Assembly (NCBI GenBank): GCA_958296225.1
Contig: OY282456.1
Span: 2,356,001 to 2,420,000 of the forward strand
Length of the DNA stretch: 64,000 nucleotides
DNA from: an uncultured Dehalococcoidia bacterium
GTDB taxonomy: Bacteria; Chloroflexota; Dehalococcoidia; Lucifugimonadales; UBA3495
Direction of reading: 5' to 3'
Position numbers and translations under genes: made by a program
Part shown: piece by piece, positions 32,989 through 41,550 of the stretch
Numbering within the stretch: the first letter of the stretch is position 1
Layout: the number at the start of each line of letters is the position of its first letter
The notes under the pieces: generated by a model
What the model saw: the letters and a program-made list of their open reading frames with translations, nothing else
Database searches by the model: none
What the model was told of the DNA's origin: nothing

Positions 32989-33357
32989 ATGACCACAATC
33001 GGAGGTCTGCCCTTATTCCGCGGCGCGTTTGCGGTTCTGCTGCTGGCGGGCTGGTTAGCGTGCAGCGGCAATCAACCTGACGCCGGCGGCCACGGCGAGG
33101 GGGATACCCTGTTCCCCAAACTCCCCAAAGTCTCCGGCCACATCGACCGGGTGGACGCCAACCCGGCCCACCCCCGCCATTTTCGGACGCTGCTAATCAC
33201 CGATGGCGGCGGCCAGCGGTGGGAGTTCCAGTCCGCAGGCTGGGTCGGCGTATCGGTTGGGCATCTGAAAGACCACCAGATTCAGGGCGCTCCGGTGACC
33301 GTGTGGTACGAAAAGCAGGCCAACGGCGTCCTGATGGCCCGGTTTGTGGGGGACTAG
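32989..33357 (+). CDS. Small lipoprotein
   Basis: 122 aa. A signal with lipobox LLAGWLACSG gives a lipidated Cys near residue 24. The mature part has VSGHIDRVDANPAHPRHFRT, then DGGGQRWEFQSAGWVGVSVG and GAPVTVWYEKQANG, a small beta-rich domain resembling OB/SH3-like barrels. Family not recognised. It is divergent from ctaA (169 bp between), and an upstream TGCTACAAT could be a promoter for either. Confidence 0.6.
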   Translation: MTTIGGLPLFRGAFAVLLLAGWLACSGNQPDAGGHGEGDTLFPKLPKVSGHIDRVDANPAHPRHFRTLLITDGGGQRWEFQSAGWVGVSVGHLKDHQIQGAPVTVWYEKQANGVLMARFVGD

Positions 33358-33498
33358 GGCGGCGTTTTTTTACATCCTGGCGCGTCCGGCTTTTGCCGCC
33401 CGGAGCGCAGCGCATCGTACCGTCGGGCATCGTACCGTCCGGCAATGTATAATCGTGTCGTTAGTGGTGGCATACTCTAATCTTGGGAGCGGCGAGCG

Positions 33499-33720
33499 AT
33501 GAACGTGTACCAGGCTCGGGTTGAAAAGGATGCCGACGGCCGCTGGAGCGCCTGGGTAGAGGAATTGCCCGGCTGTGCCACCTGGGGATATTCGCAGGAT
33601 GAAGCGTTGGCTGCCCTTAACGAAGCCGTTGCCGTTTATATCGAAGACATGATTGCAGCGGGTGAAGATGTCGCGCCAACAGGTAACGTGGCCATCGAGA
33701 AACCGATTGTTTCAACCTGA
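33499..33720 (+). CDS. hicB: HicB-family antitoxin
   Basis: 73 aa. YQARVEKDADGRWSAWVEEL, PGCATWGYSQDEALAALNEA and YIEDMI are the UPF0150/HicB fold. It lacks the longer C-terminal DNA-binding part of large HicB proteins, so it is a short HicB. The start has GGAG-like GGGAGC upstream. The hicA frame overlaps its stop codon. Confidence 0.85.
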   Translation: MNVYQARVEKDADGRWSAWVEELPGCATWGYSQDEALAALNEAVAVYIEDMIAAGEDVAPTGNVAIEKPIVST

Positions 33721-33977
33721 GCCAGCCGCCAGACCTGGCGCGGCGGCTCCCCAATACGCCGGCGCGCGAACTGGTCAGAGCGTTGCAACGGGATGGATTC
33801 ACTTACCGGCGCACCGGGGGGGCATCCCGCGTATATCGGCACAGCGATGGCCGGCGTACCATTATCCATATCCGTTACCATCGTTCCGGCGATACGCTGC
33901 CGTTGGGAACTCGGCGCAGCGTCCTGAGCGGAACCGGCCGGACAGAGGATGACCTGGAGCGGCTGGGGCTAATCTAA
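33717..33977 (+). CDS. hicA: HicA-family mRNA interferase toxin
   Basis: About 87 aa. LPNTPARELVRALQRDGFTY, then GGASRVYRHSDGRR (the conserved motif with an acid-His pair), and LPLGTRRSVLSGTGRTED are HicA features. No ATG, GTG or TTG precedes the conserved part; the first TTG (33783) is inside it. The frame is open back to a CTG at 33717 overlapping the hicB TGA (CTGA), which is the likely start by overlap. The toxin motif reads GGASRVYRH where many HicA proteins have GSHxxx, so activity may be altered. Confidence 0.75.
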   Translation: MSQPPDLARRLPNTPARELVRALQRDGFTYRRTGGASRVYRHSDGRRTIIHIRYHRSGDTLPLGTRRSVLSGTGRTEDDLERLGLI

Positions 33978-34059
33978 CAGCCGCAAGGTTGCCCATCGCA
34001 GCCGCTTGGCATAAACTGGCGCCCACGTACTAACTTTATTTTGAACAGGAGGCTTACCG

Positions 34060-35385
34060 ATGCCCCTGCCAACGCCTTTGCAAGGCATCCGCGTCGTCGA
34101 TTTCACCTGGGTGCGCGCCGGGCCGTGGGCTGCCCGCTGGCTGGGCACTCTGGGCGCCGAGGTCATCAAGGTGGAATGGCCGCTCAACCTGGATACCCTG
34201 CGCCAGAACCGCTTTACCGTGCCTCCCGGCGTGGAACCCGGCCCCAACTCCACCGGCCAGTTCGCCGACACCAATGCCAACAAGCGGGGCATCAGCGTTA
34301 ACACCCGCACCGAGGACGGGCTGGAGCTGGTCAAGCGGCTCATCTCCGTATCCGACGTGGTGATTGAGAACTTCAGCAGCCGCATTATGCAGCGCTGGGG
34401 GCTGGGCTACGAACAGTTGCGGAAAATCCGGCCCGACATCATCTATGTGTCTATGGCCGGGTTTGGGCATACGGGGCGTTATCACTGGTACGGCACTATG
34501 GGCCCGGCAGCGCAGGCGTTGAGCGGGCTGACGCACCTCTCCGGCCTGCCCGGCAAGCCGCCGGCCGGCTGGGGCTGGTCGTATCTGGACGACACCGGCG
34601 GGATGTACGGCGCGATTTCCGCGTTGACGGCGCTGCGGCATCGCTCGGCCACGGGCAAGGGTCAGCACGTTGACCTGTCCCAGATGATAACCGGCATCAC
34701 CCTGACCGGCCCGGCAATGCTGGATAAAACCGTCAACGGACGCCAGGCCCGGCGCGAAGGGTTCCCGCCGGGCAACCGCACGGTGTGGCCCGGCGCTGAG
34801 GTGGTCAATAATTATCGCGGCCCCGTCGCCGCGCCTCACAACGCCTACCGCACCGCTCCCGGCGGCTACAACGACTGGGCGGTCATCGCCTGTCTGAGCG
34901 ACCAGGAATGGCAAAATCTGGTCGGTTTGATGGGCAGTCCCGAATGGGCCGACCGCCGCTTTGACACCATCGACGGGCGGCTGGAACATCAGGAAGAGCT
35001 GGACGAACACATTGAGCAGTGGACCAAAAACTTCGGCAAGTACGAACTTACCGCGCAATGCCAGGCCGCCGGCATACGCGCCATGGCGGTGCAGAGCAGC
35101 CAGGACCGGGTGGACAACGACCCGCAGCTGCGCCACCGCGATATGTACGTTCCCATGGAGCACCCGATGCTCGGCCCCTGGAAGTTCCAGAACGCCCCCT
35201 TCAAGTTGTCCAAGTCGCCGGCCCGCATCGCCAACCCGCCGCCTATGATTGGCGAGCACAACCGGGAAGTCCTGGAAGACCTGCTGGGGATGCCCCACGA
35301 AGACTTGCTGGACGGCTACGAAAACGGCGTTTTCTGGCCCACCACCATGGCCCGCTATCCCTACATTGAGGAGGCCCTGCGATGA
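34060..35385 (+). CDS. CaiB/BaiF family CoA-transferase
   Basis: 441 aa class III CoA-transferase. LQGIRVVDFTWVRAGPWAAR, LGAEVIKVEWP, FADTNANKRGISVNTRT and VVIENFSSRIMQRWGLGYEQ are family hallmarks; the catalytic Asp is expected near GKGQHVDLSQM, where D is present. GAGG lies 8 nt upstream. The second CaiB gene overlaps its stop (ATGA). The two probably act as partners in CoA transfer between acids; substrates are unknown. Confidence 0.9.
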   Translation: MPLPTPLQGIRVVDFTWVRAGPWAARWLGTLGAEVIKVEWPLNLDTLRQNRFTVPPGVEPGPNSTGQFADTNANKRGISVNTRTEDGLELVKRLISVSDVVIENFSSRIMQRWGLGYEQLRKIRPDIIYVSMAGFGHTGRYHWYGTMGPAAQALSGLTHLSGLPGKPPAGWGWSYLDDTGGMYGAISALTALRHRSATGKGQHVDLSQMITGITLTGPAMLDKTVNGRQARREGFPPGNRTVWPGAEVVNNYRGPVAAPHNAYRTAPGGYNDWAVIACLSDQEWQNLVGLMGSPEWADRRFDTIDGRLEHQEELDEHIEQWTKNFGKYELTAQCQAAGIRAMAVQSSQDRVDNDPQLRHRDMYVPMEHPMLGPWKFQNAPFKLSKSPARIANPPPMIGEHNREVLEDLLGMPHEDLLDGYENGVFWPTTMARYPYIEEALR

Positions 35386-36716
35386 CTTCCCCCATCAGTA
35401 ATAATCCGGGAGACGGGGCTAACCCACAGGACGGGATGGACACCGGCGGGGCGCGTCCCGCCGACCTCAGCCGGCCCGGAGCCTTGGACGGCCTGCGGGT
35501 GATTGAAATCTGCGACGAAAAAGGCCAGTTTTGCGGCAAGCTGCTGGCCGACAACGGCGCCGACCTTATCAAGATTGAGCCGCCGGGCGGCGAAGCGTGC
35601 CGCAGCTTCGGCCCCTTTCTGCACGACTTGCCCCATCGCGAGCGCAGCCTGTCCTTCTGGCACTACAACACCTCCAAGCGCGGCATCACGCTCAACCTGG
35701 AGACGCCGCAGGGTCAGGATATTTTCAAACGGCTGGCCGCTTCGGCCGACATCGTGCTGGAAAGCCGGCGTCCCGGCTACCTGGAATCCCTGGGGCTGGG
35801 CTACGAACGGCTGTCGGCTGACAACCCCGGGCTGATTATGTGCTCGCTGACCCCCTACGGCCAGACCGGCCCCTGGCGGGACTACATCACCAGCGACATT
35901 ACGCAGCTGGCCGGCGGCGGTCAAATGGCGTCATCGGGTTACGACGAGGTTGACGTGCCCAACGCGCCGCCCATTGCGCCCGGCGGCGGCAACGCCTGGC
36001 ACATCGGCGGCAACTACGCCTACATCGGCCTGATGGCGGCGCTGTACTACCGCTTCCTCACCGGCGAGGGGCAATACATTGATGCGTCCATCCACGAAGC
36101 CTGCGCCCTGACCACCGAGGGGGCCATTGCCATCTACCTGTCCACCGGCGAGGTGGTGCAGCGGCACACCGGACGCCACGCCGCGCCCGATATGTCGCCG
36201 GCCATCCAGTTCCCCACCGGCGACGGCGGCTGGCTGAACACCACCCGCTCCGGCACCAACCTGACGCCCCAGCGCCTGAAGCTGCTGGCCGAGTGGTTCG
36301 ACCAGACCGGCATGGCCGCAGACCTGACCGACGAACGGTATCAGGACCCGGAAGTTATCGCGGCGGAGAACGACCACATCGTGCAGGTGATGAAAGACTT
36401 CTTTATGAATTCCACGCTGCTGGACGCCTTCCACGGCGGCCAGCAACGGGACTTTCCCTGGGGCGCCATTCGCAGCATGGACGAACTCGTGGGCGACGAC
36501 CATCTCACCGACCGGGAGTTTTTCAAAGAGGTGGAGCACCCCGAACTGGGCCGCACCTTCACCTACCCCGGCCCGGCCGCCATCTACAACGGCTCCCCCT
36601 GGCGCATCAGCCGCCGCGCGCCGCTAATCGGCGAGCACAACGCCGAAATACTGCAAGGCGAGCTGGGGCTGACCAACGGGCAACTGCTGCTGCTGGCAGA
36701 GGGCGGGGTGATTTAG
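35382..36716 (+). CDS. CaiB/BaiF family CoA-transferase (second copy)
   Basis: 444 aa. It opens with a short extra N-terminus (about 30 aa, Pro/Gly-rich), then ALDGLRVIEICDEKGQFCGK, LADNGADLIKIEPPGGE and SFWHYNTSKRGITLNLETPQ. GEGQYIDASIHEA carries the catalytic Asp. It overlaps the previous gene by 4 nt and is probably translated with it. Its last 42 codons are repeated at 38452-38581. Confidence 0.9.
   Translation: MTSPISNNPGDGANPQDGMDTGGARPADLSRPGALDGLRVIEICDEKGQFCGKLLADNGADLIKIEPPGGEACRSFGPFLHDLPHRERSLSFWHYNTSKRGITLNLETPQGQDIFKRLAASADIVLESRRPGYLESLGLGYERLSADNPGLIMCSLTPYGQTGPWRDYITSDITQLAGGGQMASSGYDEVDVPNAPPIAPGGGNAWHIGGNYAYIGLMAALYYRFLTGEGQYIDASIHEACALTTEGAIAIYLSTGEVVQRHTGRHAAPDMSPAIQFPTGDGGWLNTTRSGTNLTPQRLKLLAEWFDQTGMAADLTDERYQDPEVIAAENDHIVQVMKDFFMNSTLLDAFHGGQQRDFPWGAIRSMDELVGDDHLTDREFFKEVEHPELGRTFTYPGPAAIYNGSPWRISRRAPLIGEHNAEILQGELGLTNGQLLLLAEGGVI
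36587..36716 (+). repeat. 130-bp direct repeat, copy 1 (3' end of the second CaiB gene)
   Basis: The natural 3' end of the CaiB gene, from caacggctccccctggcgc to its TAG. A copy with about 8 mismatches lies at 38452-38581 (offset 1865 bp). Confidence 0.9.
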
Positions 36717-36721
36717 GGATT

Positions 36722-37642
36722 ATGCCGGCAGATTACTACCCGGTTATCACAGTGACGAGGCCCGGCCCCGCTGACTATGATGACCGGGAAAGGCTGGGCA
36801 GCAAGGAAAAATTCTGGTTCCGGCACGACGACGGCAACCTCTGGCTGTTCAAATATCCCAGGCGCGAGTCAGGCGAGCATTGGGCGGAAAAGATTGCCGC
36901 CGAGATTGCCGCGCGAGTTGGAGTGCGCTGCGCCGAAGTGCGGCTGGCCAGGTGCGGCAGTGACTTGGGTATGCAGTCATTATCCTTCACCGAACCGGAA
37001 TGGCTGAGAGTACATGGCAACGAAATTATGGCGGAGGCAATCGCCAGCTACGATGAGAGTTTGAGGTTCGGGCAACGCGACCACAGCATCAAAAATATCG
37101 TTGACGCCGTTGCTAAATGGGCAGACAGAAATCGGCTTGACCAACGCTTAGTGATAAGCGAATTGGCATCGTATGCCATACTGGACGGACTGATTGGCAA
37201 CACCGACCGGCATCACGAAAACTGGATGTTTTTCTATGACCCGGAACAATGTTCTTTCCGGTTGGCGCCGTCTTACGACCATGGCTCGTCTTTGGGACGG
37301 GAGTTGCAGGACGCCAGCCGACGCACATCCCGAAGCCGCAGCCACATTCTGCACTCCGGCAACGTGCTAAACTATTTGCTGAACCGCAACAGCAGAGGCA
37401 GCGTCTATATCGGCCGACATAGCCGATGGGGGCCGCCGCCATTGCTTCTTGCCTTGCTAATTTGCCGCTGGCGGCCGGATATTGCCCGGCCTTGGCTGGA
37501 ACGGTTGCGCTCTGTACCGGATAGCGAACTCCACGGCGTAATTGACAGGGTTCCACCGGCGTTTATGTCTGACACCGCTAAAGAATTTGCCTACGCAATC
37601 GTAACGGCAAGTAAGCGCGAACTGCTACGGAGGGCAATATGA
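36722..37642 (+). CDS. HipA-like Ser/Thr kinase (C-terminal kinase core only)
   Basis: 306 aa, start at the ATG at 36722. K44 (WLFKYP) is the expected ATP lysine. The catalytic loop is ILDGLIGNTDRHHENW (N160, D162, N167) and LAPSYDHGSSLG holds the metal-binding Asp186, as in HipA. The N-terminal HipA subdomain is missing here; a similar part appears on the downstream gene, which overlaps by 4 nt. HipA kinases phosphorylate tRNA synthetases or other targets; this one's target is unknown. It lies in a segment bounded by CaiB and formamidase 3' ends. Confidence 0.85.
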   Translation: MPADYYPVITVTRPGPADYDDRERLGSKEKFWFRHDDGNLWLFKYPRRESGEHWAEKIAAEIAARVGVRCAEVRLARCGSDLGMQSLSFTEPEWLRVHGNEIMAEAIASYDESLRFGQRDHSIKNIVDAVAKWADRNRLDQRLVISELASYAILDGLIGNTDRHHENWMFFYDPEQCSFRLAPSYDHGSSLGRELQDASRRTSRSRSHILHSGNVLNYLLNRNSRGSVYIGRHSRWGPPPLLLALLICRWRPDIARPWLERLRSVPDSELHGVIDRVPPAFMSDTAKEFAYAIVTASKRELLRRAI

Positions 37643-38385
37643 CTACCCTTTATCTTGCCTGGCAAGACCACCCGAGCCGCCGCTGGTTTCCGGTGGGCCG
37701 GCTGGAGGCCGATGAGAACGTAGAGCCGGCCAAATATCTGTTTGAGTACGTCGGCGGCGCTCGTGGAGCCTGTAAATCAGCAGGTTTTTTTACCATTCCG
37801 GGATTCCCGGAAATGGCTGCATCCTATCAATCAAGCCGGTTGTTTCCTTTCTTCCAGAACCGGCTGATGAACCTGCGCCGGCCTGACCGTCCGGCGTACC
37901 TGCAGGGGTTGGGCATGGACGTTGCCGGATGGAATCCTATGTTGGAGCTCTCGGCGGTGGGCAGCTATACCGACAACTTTGAGATGTTTCCGGCGATTGC
38001 ACCCGATGCCGATGGTAGATTCTCGTCCCGGTTCATCCTGCACGGCTTGCGTTACACCAATCCGGAGAGTATCCGGCGCACCGAATCGTTGGCAGCAGGT
38101 GAATCGCTGGGCGTATCGCTGGAGCTGGACAATCCGGTTACTACGCACGGGATTATGATTCACTCCCAAGATTATTACCATCTGGGATGGCTGCCGCGCT
38201 ATCTCGTTGATGCGGTGCACCAGGACGACATTTGGCGCATCACCGAAGTCAAAGCCACCGTGGCCCAAGTCAACCTGGATGCCCCGTTGAGCCATCGTCT
38301 GCTGGTTGATTTCAGCGGCAAGCTCCCGGCCGGTTTCCGAATGGAGGATTTGCCCCAGTACCGGCCCATCGCCGGGGTGGGCTGA
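37639..38385 (+). CDS. HIRAN-domain protein with HipS-like N-terminus, partner of the HipA-like kinase
   Basis: 248 aa, ATG inside the TGA overlap of the kinase gene. Residues 1-95 (LYLAWQDHPSRRWFPVGRLE ... FEYVGGA ... FFQNRLMNLRR) resemble the N-subdomain 1 of HipA, which in HipBST systems is the separate HipS protein. Residues about 130-205 (FILHGLRYTN ... SLGVSLELDNPVTTHGIMIH ... YYHLGWLPRYL) resemble a HIRAN domain. HIRAN-HipA gene pairs have been noted in bacteria and suggested to be defence or toxin modules. Antitoxin or activator function is inferred. Confidence 0.7.
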   Translation: MTTLYLAWQDHPSRRWFPVGRLEADENVEPAKYLFEYVGGARGACKSAGFFTIPGFPEMAASYQSSRLFPFFQNRLMNLRRPDRPAYLQGLGMDVAGWNPMLELSAVGSYTDNFEMFPAIAPDADGRFSSRFILHGLRYTNPESIRRTESLAAGESLGVSLELDNPVTTHGIMIHSQDYYHLGWLPRYLVDAVHQDDIWRITEVKATVAQVNLDAPLSHRLLVDFSGKLPAGFRMEDLPQYRPIAGVG

Positions 38386-38389
38386 CGGG

Positions 38390-38449
38390 CTACCCCACAA
38401 ACAAATCCTCCGGCAAAAAAGCCGACACCACGTAGTTGGGCACGTCCAC
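38390..38449 (-). pseudogene. Formamidase 3'-end fragment (last 19 codons)
   Basis: On the minus strand this encodes VDVPNYVVSAFLPEDLFVG and a stop, identical in protein to the true C-terminus of the formamidase at 41551-42660. 38394-38449 aligns with 41555-41610 (offset 3161) with about 3 mismatches. It is an isolated gene end left between two cargo segments. Confidence 0.9.
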
Positions 38450-38451
38450 TT

Positions 38452-38581
38452 CAACGGCTCCCCCTGGCGCATCAGCCGCCGCGCGCCGCTAACCGGCGAG
38501 CACAACGCGGAGATACTGCAAGGCGAGCCGGGGCTGACCAACGGGCAACTGCTGCTGCCGGGGGAGGGCGGGGTGATTTAG
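38452..38581 (+). pseudogene. CaiB 3'-end fragment (last 42 codons), copy 2 of the 130-bp repeat
   Basis: Encodes NGSPWRISRRAPLTGEHNAE and on to EGGVI and a stop, matching the C-terminus of the CaiB gene at 36716. It begins 2 bp after the formamidase fragment, so this junction joins the interiors of two genes whose own neighbours lie elsewhere. Confidence 0.9.
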
Positions 38582-38594
38582 CTGAGGTGCGCGC

Positions 38595-39764
38595 ATGGAA
38601 ATTCCCACGGTTTATCAACCTGGCTACGAACTCGCCAGCAAGGTCGCGCCCGACCTTGCCCGGCGGTACATCTCACTGACGACCGTTGCAGACCCGCAAG
38701 CCGACGCTGCGATTGCATCGCTGTCGGGCCTGGGCCAGCGGCATTGGCACGAATTCATCAACGCCGGCATGGAGCAGAACTATGCTGCGCTCCGCGCTGC
38801 GCCGCAGCCCCTGCGCGATTTGTTCGACGAGCTTTCTACTCCGCCAGTCTGGTTTGACCCACAGGTGATGTACCCTGGCCGGCAGGCGTTTCACCGCTAT
38901 TCCGACTTGTTCATTCCGGCCTTTTTCGTCTCCACTCTGCGCAATGGCGCAACTCTCGTCGCCAAGGCTTTCTATACGACCGGGCGCGTGCTCAGCCCTT
39001 ATGCTCACCGGCGCATCAGACAGAACACTCGCCACTTCATCGAGATTATGCTGCCGGGTTCGCTCGATCGTGGCGGGGACGGCTGGAAGCTCTCCGTTCG
39101 CATCAGACTGGTTCACGCCCAGGTCAGAAAACTGATACGCGATTCCGGGGAGTGGGATGAAACGACTTATGGCGCGCCCATCAGTTCGGCGCACAATGCG
39201 CTGGCATCGGCCAATTTCTCGGCTACTGCCCTGCGCCACGCCGAAATGCTGGGCGCCAGGATGAACGCTGAAGAACGCGTCGGGTTTATGCAAGCCTGGC
39301 ACTATGCCTCCTATCTTATCGGCACTCCCGAAGAGTTGCTTTTTCAAGGCGATGAGGAGGCGACCCATGAGCTGTACCGCATTGGGCGCATCTGCGAGCC
39401 GCCGCCCGGCCGGGAATCCATCGCCATCGCCAACGCTCTGGTGCGGGCTTTGCCGGACATCGCCAATATGACCGACCCTGAAACTCGTGCGCGGTTTGTG
39501 CAGCATTCCTACCGAATCTCACGGGCTTTGCTGGGCAACGAACTGGCCGACCAACTGGAGTTTCCCAAGCAGCGCACGTTCGGGGTGCTGCCCGCAACGC
39601 GACTGCGCCGTCGGGTGTACCTGGCATCCCGCCGACTGTTTCCCCGGTCAGCCGAGCGGTGGCAGGGCAACAATTTTGCGTTCCTCCTGACCTCTGCCGC
39701 CCTCCTTGACTTGAGCTACCAGCTTCCCGACCGGATGCGAAACAGCGAGGCAACGCCATGGTGA
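38595..39764 (+). CDS. MpaB-type/DUF2236 family oxygenase
   Basis: 389 aa, GAGGTG upstream of the ATG at 38595. RYISLTTVADPQADAAIASL, YPGRQAFHRYSDLFIPAFF, RIRLVHAQVRKLI, GAPISSAHNALASANFSATA and LIGTPEELLFQGDEEATHEL resemble the oxygenase MpaB / latex-clearing-protein-like family (DUF2236), whose members bind haem or iron through conserved His. The substrate is probably hydrophobic. It overlaps the sulfotransferase gene by 7 nt, so they form one operon. Confidence 0.75.
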   Translation: MEIPTVYQPGYELASKVAPDLARRYISLTTVADPQADAAIASLSGLGQRHWHEFINAGMEQNYAALRAAPQPLRDLFDELSTPPVWFDPQVMYPGRQAFHRYSDLFIPAFFVSTLRNGATLVAKAFYTTGRVLSPYAHRRIRQNTRHFIEIMLPGSLDRGGDGWKLSVRIRLVHAQVRKLIRDSGEWDETTYGAPISSAHNALASANFSATALRHAEMLGARMNAEERVGFMQAWHYASYLIGTPEELLFQGDEEATHELYRIGRICEPPPGRESIAIANALVRALPDIANMTDPETRARFVQHSYRISRALLGNELADQLEFPKQRTFGVLPATRLRRRVYLASRRLFPRSAERWQGNNFAFLLTSAALLDLSYQLPDRMRNSEATPW

Positions 39765-40798
39765 CCGCCGCCGGCATACCGCCGGTTTTCATACTCAGCA
39801 CGGGGCGCTGCGGCTCTACAATGGTGTCGGACATTCTGAACCGGCATCCCGACGTGCTCAGCCTTTCCGAGTTTTTCTCGTTCACCAGTCTGGCTGCTTT
39901 CTGCCGCGGCCGCCGCACCGGCGAGTGGCTGTGGCGCCTGCTGAGCCAGCAGCAGGACCGAACGCGGCTTATGCTGCAGGGAGATTTTGAAGAGCTGCTC
40001 TATCCTTTTGGCCGGCCCGGAGCGCGCTTTACCCGGGCCAATGTGCCCCCTATCCTTTGCGCCGCCCTGCCGCACCTTACCGACCGGCACGAGGAATTGT
40101 ATGATGAGCTGGGGCTGGTGGTGCGCAGTTTCCCCGCACAACGCACCAGTGACCAGTATCGGGCGCTTTTCAACTGGCTGTGCCGGCGTTTTGACAAAGC
40201 GGTTTGGGCGGAACGCTCCGGTGGTTCCCTGCTGTCGGCTGGCATCCTGCTCCGCAATTTCCCGGAAGCCCGTATCATCCACGTGTACCGCGATGGCCGC
40301 GACGTGGCGTTATCCATGAGCCGGCATTACCTGTTCCGTATGATTGTGGCATCTTTCCACGCCCTGCGCATCGGGGCGCGGGACCTGCTCGATTTGCTTC
40401 CCTATGACTGGCTCTGGACACAGCTGATGATCCGCCTGGTACCGGCCATCAGCAAGTTTGTCAAATCCCGCTCCCTGAATTACGACCGTCTGGAACTGGC
40501 CGACTTCGGGAAGTTCTGGAATCGAACCATTGCGCACGGCTTCCGGGTATTCGGGCATTTTCCCCACGACTCCCTGCTGAACGTCAAGTTTGAAGACGTG
40601 CAGGCAGAGCCGGAGCAACAAATCAGGCGTATCATCCGCTTCATAGCTCCGGAGCTGGAAAACGAAGACTGGATCCGCGCTGCGGCGTCGATTCCACGCC
40701 CTTCTCCGCCGCGCTACACCGCCCTTGACCCGGTCGAATCGGGCAAGCTTACCGAAGTATGCCGTCCGGGGCTGGAACGATTGGGATACGCCGTTTAG
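39758..40798 (+). CDS. PAPS-dependent sulfotransferase
   Basis: 346 aa. PVFILSTGRCGSTMVSDILN (residues 9-28) is the 5'-phosphosulfate-binding loop and IIHVYRDGRDVALSMSRH (about 168-185) the 3'-phosphate-binding motif with the conserved Arg and Ser. This transfers sulfate from PAPS to a hydroxyl or amine. The overlapping MpaB-like oxygenase upstream may make the hydroxyl, and convergent cysC makes PAPS, so the three form a plausible sulfonation cassette. Confidence 0.9.
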   Translation: MVTAAGIPPVFILSTGRCGSTMVSDILNRHPDVLSLSEFFSFTSLAAFCRGRRTGEWLWRLLSQQQDRTRLMLQGDFEELLYPFGRPGARFTRANVPPILCAALPHLTDRHEELYDELGLVVRSFPAQRTSDQYRALFNWLCRRFDKAVWAERSGGSLLSAGILLRNFPEARIIHVYRDGRDVALSMSRHYLFRMIVASFHALRIGARDLLDLLPYDWLWTQLMIRLVPAISKFVKSRSLNYDRLELADFGKFWNRTIAHGFRVFGHFPHDSLLNVKFEDVQAEPEQQIRRIIRFIAPELENEDWIRAAASIPRPSPPRYTALDPVESGKLTEVCRPGLERLGYAV

Positions 40799-40867
40799 AC
40801 GGCCACGCGGGCTGCCGGCCGGATACGCCCAGGATTCCGCCCGGCGTCGCCAGGAGGGCGCCGGCGC

Positions 40868-41494
40868 CTACGCCGGGCGGTGTGTTGCCAGCTCCGTCAG
40901 CAGTCCGTGGCCGGTCAGGTACTCTATCATCAGGTCGGCGCATTGCTCAGGCGAGATGTCGCTGGTGTCAATGGTCATTTCAGGATGCGCCGGGCGCTCG
41001 AAGGGTGAGTCAATTCCGGTAAAGTTGGTGATTTCTCCGGCGCGCGCCCGGCGGTACAGGCCCTTGGCGTCGCGCTGTTCGCACAGCTCTTGCGGAGTAT
41101 CGACAAACACTTCCACGAACCGGCCATCGGGCAGCAGGCTGCGGGCGAAATCCCTTTCGGTCTTGAAGGGGGAGATGCAGGCCACCATAGTAATCAACCC
41201 GGCGTCGTACATCAGTCCGGCCACCTCGGCCAAACGGCGCACGTTTTCATGCCGGGCCGCTACGCTGAAATCAAGATCGCGGTTCAGCCCGTGGCGCAGG
41301 TTGTCGCCATCCAGCACGTAAGAGTGATAACCAAGCCCGTACAGACGCCTGGCCAGGGCATTGGCCAGCGTGGTCTTGCCGGCTCCGGAAAGGCCGGTGA
41401 ACCATAGCACCAGCGGTTCCTGATGCAGCAAAGCGATACGATTGTTTTGCTCGATGTCGTACTTCTGCCAGAATACATTGTCCGGAGTGGTCAT
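40868..41494 (-). CDS. cysC: Adenylylsulfate kinase
   Basis: 208 aa, start at the ATG of MTTPDNVFWQKYDIEQ (41494; an alternative ATG at 41509). GLSGAGKTTLANAL (34-47) is the P-loop, with YVLDGDNLRHGLNRDLDFS and ARHENVRRLAEVAGLMYDAG diagnostic of APS kinase. It makes PAPS from APS, the product of sat. Convergent with the sulfotransferase (69 bp apart). The C-terminus ends in a conserved-looking DLMIEYLTGHGLL. Confidence 0.93.
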   Translation of the reverse strand: MTTPDNVFWQKYDIEQNNRIALLHQEPLVLWFTGLSGAGKTTLANALARRLYGLGYHSYVLDGDNLRHGLNRDLDFSVAARHENVRRLAEVAGLMYDAGLITMVACISPFKTERDFARSLLPDGRFVEVFVDTPQELCEQRDAKGLYRRARAGEITNFTGIDSPFERPAHPEMTIDTSDISPEQCADLMIEYLTGHGLLTELATHRPA

Positions 41495-41550
41495 ATGTGA
41501 AATTCTCATGCGTCGTGTTGCGTCTAATAGCCGGCTGCCGCCGACACTTC

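Noticed and set aside
36293..36721. N-terminal extension of the HipA-like kinase into the CaiB gene
   Set aside because: The 143 extra codons are an out-of-frame reading of CaiB; the ATG at 36722 begins the conserved kinase.
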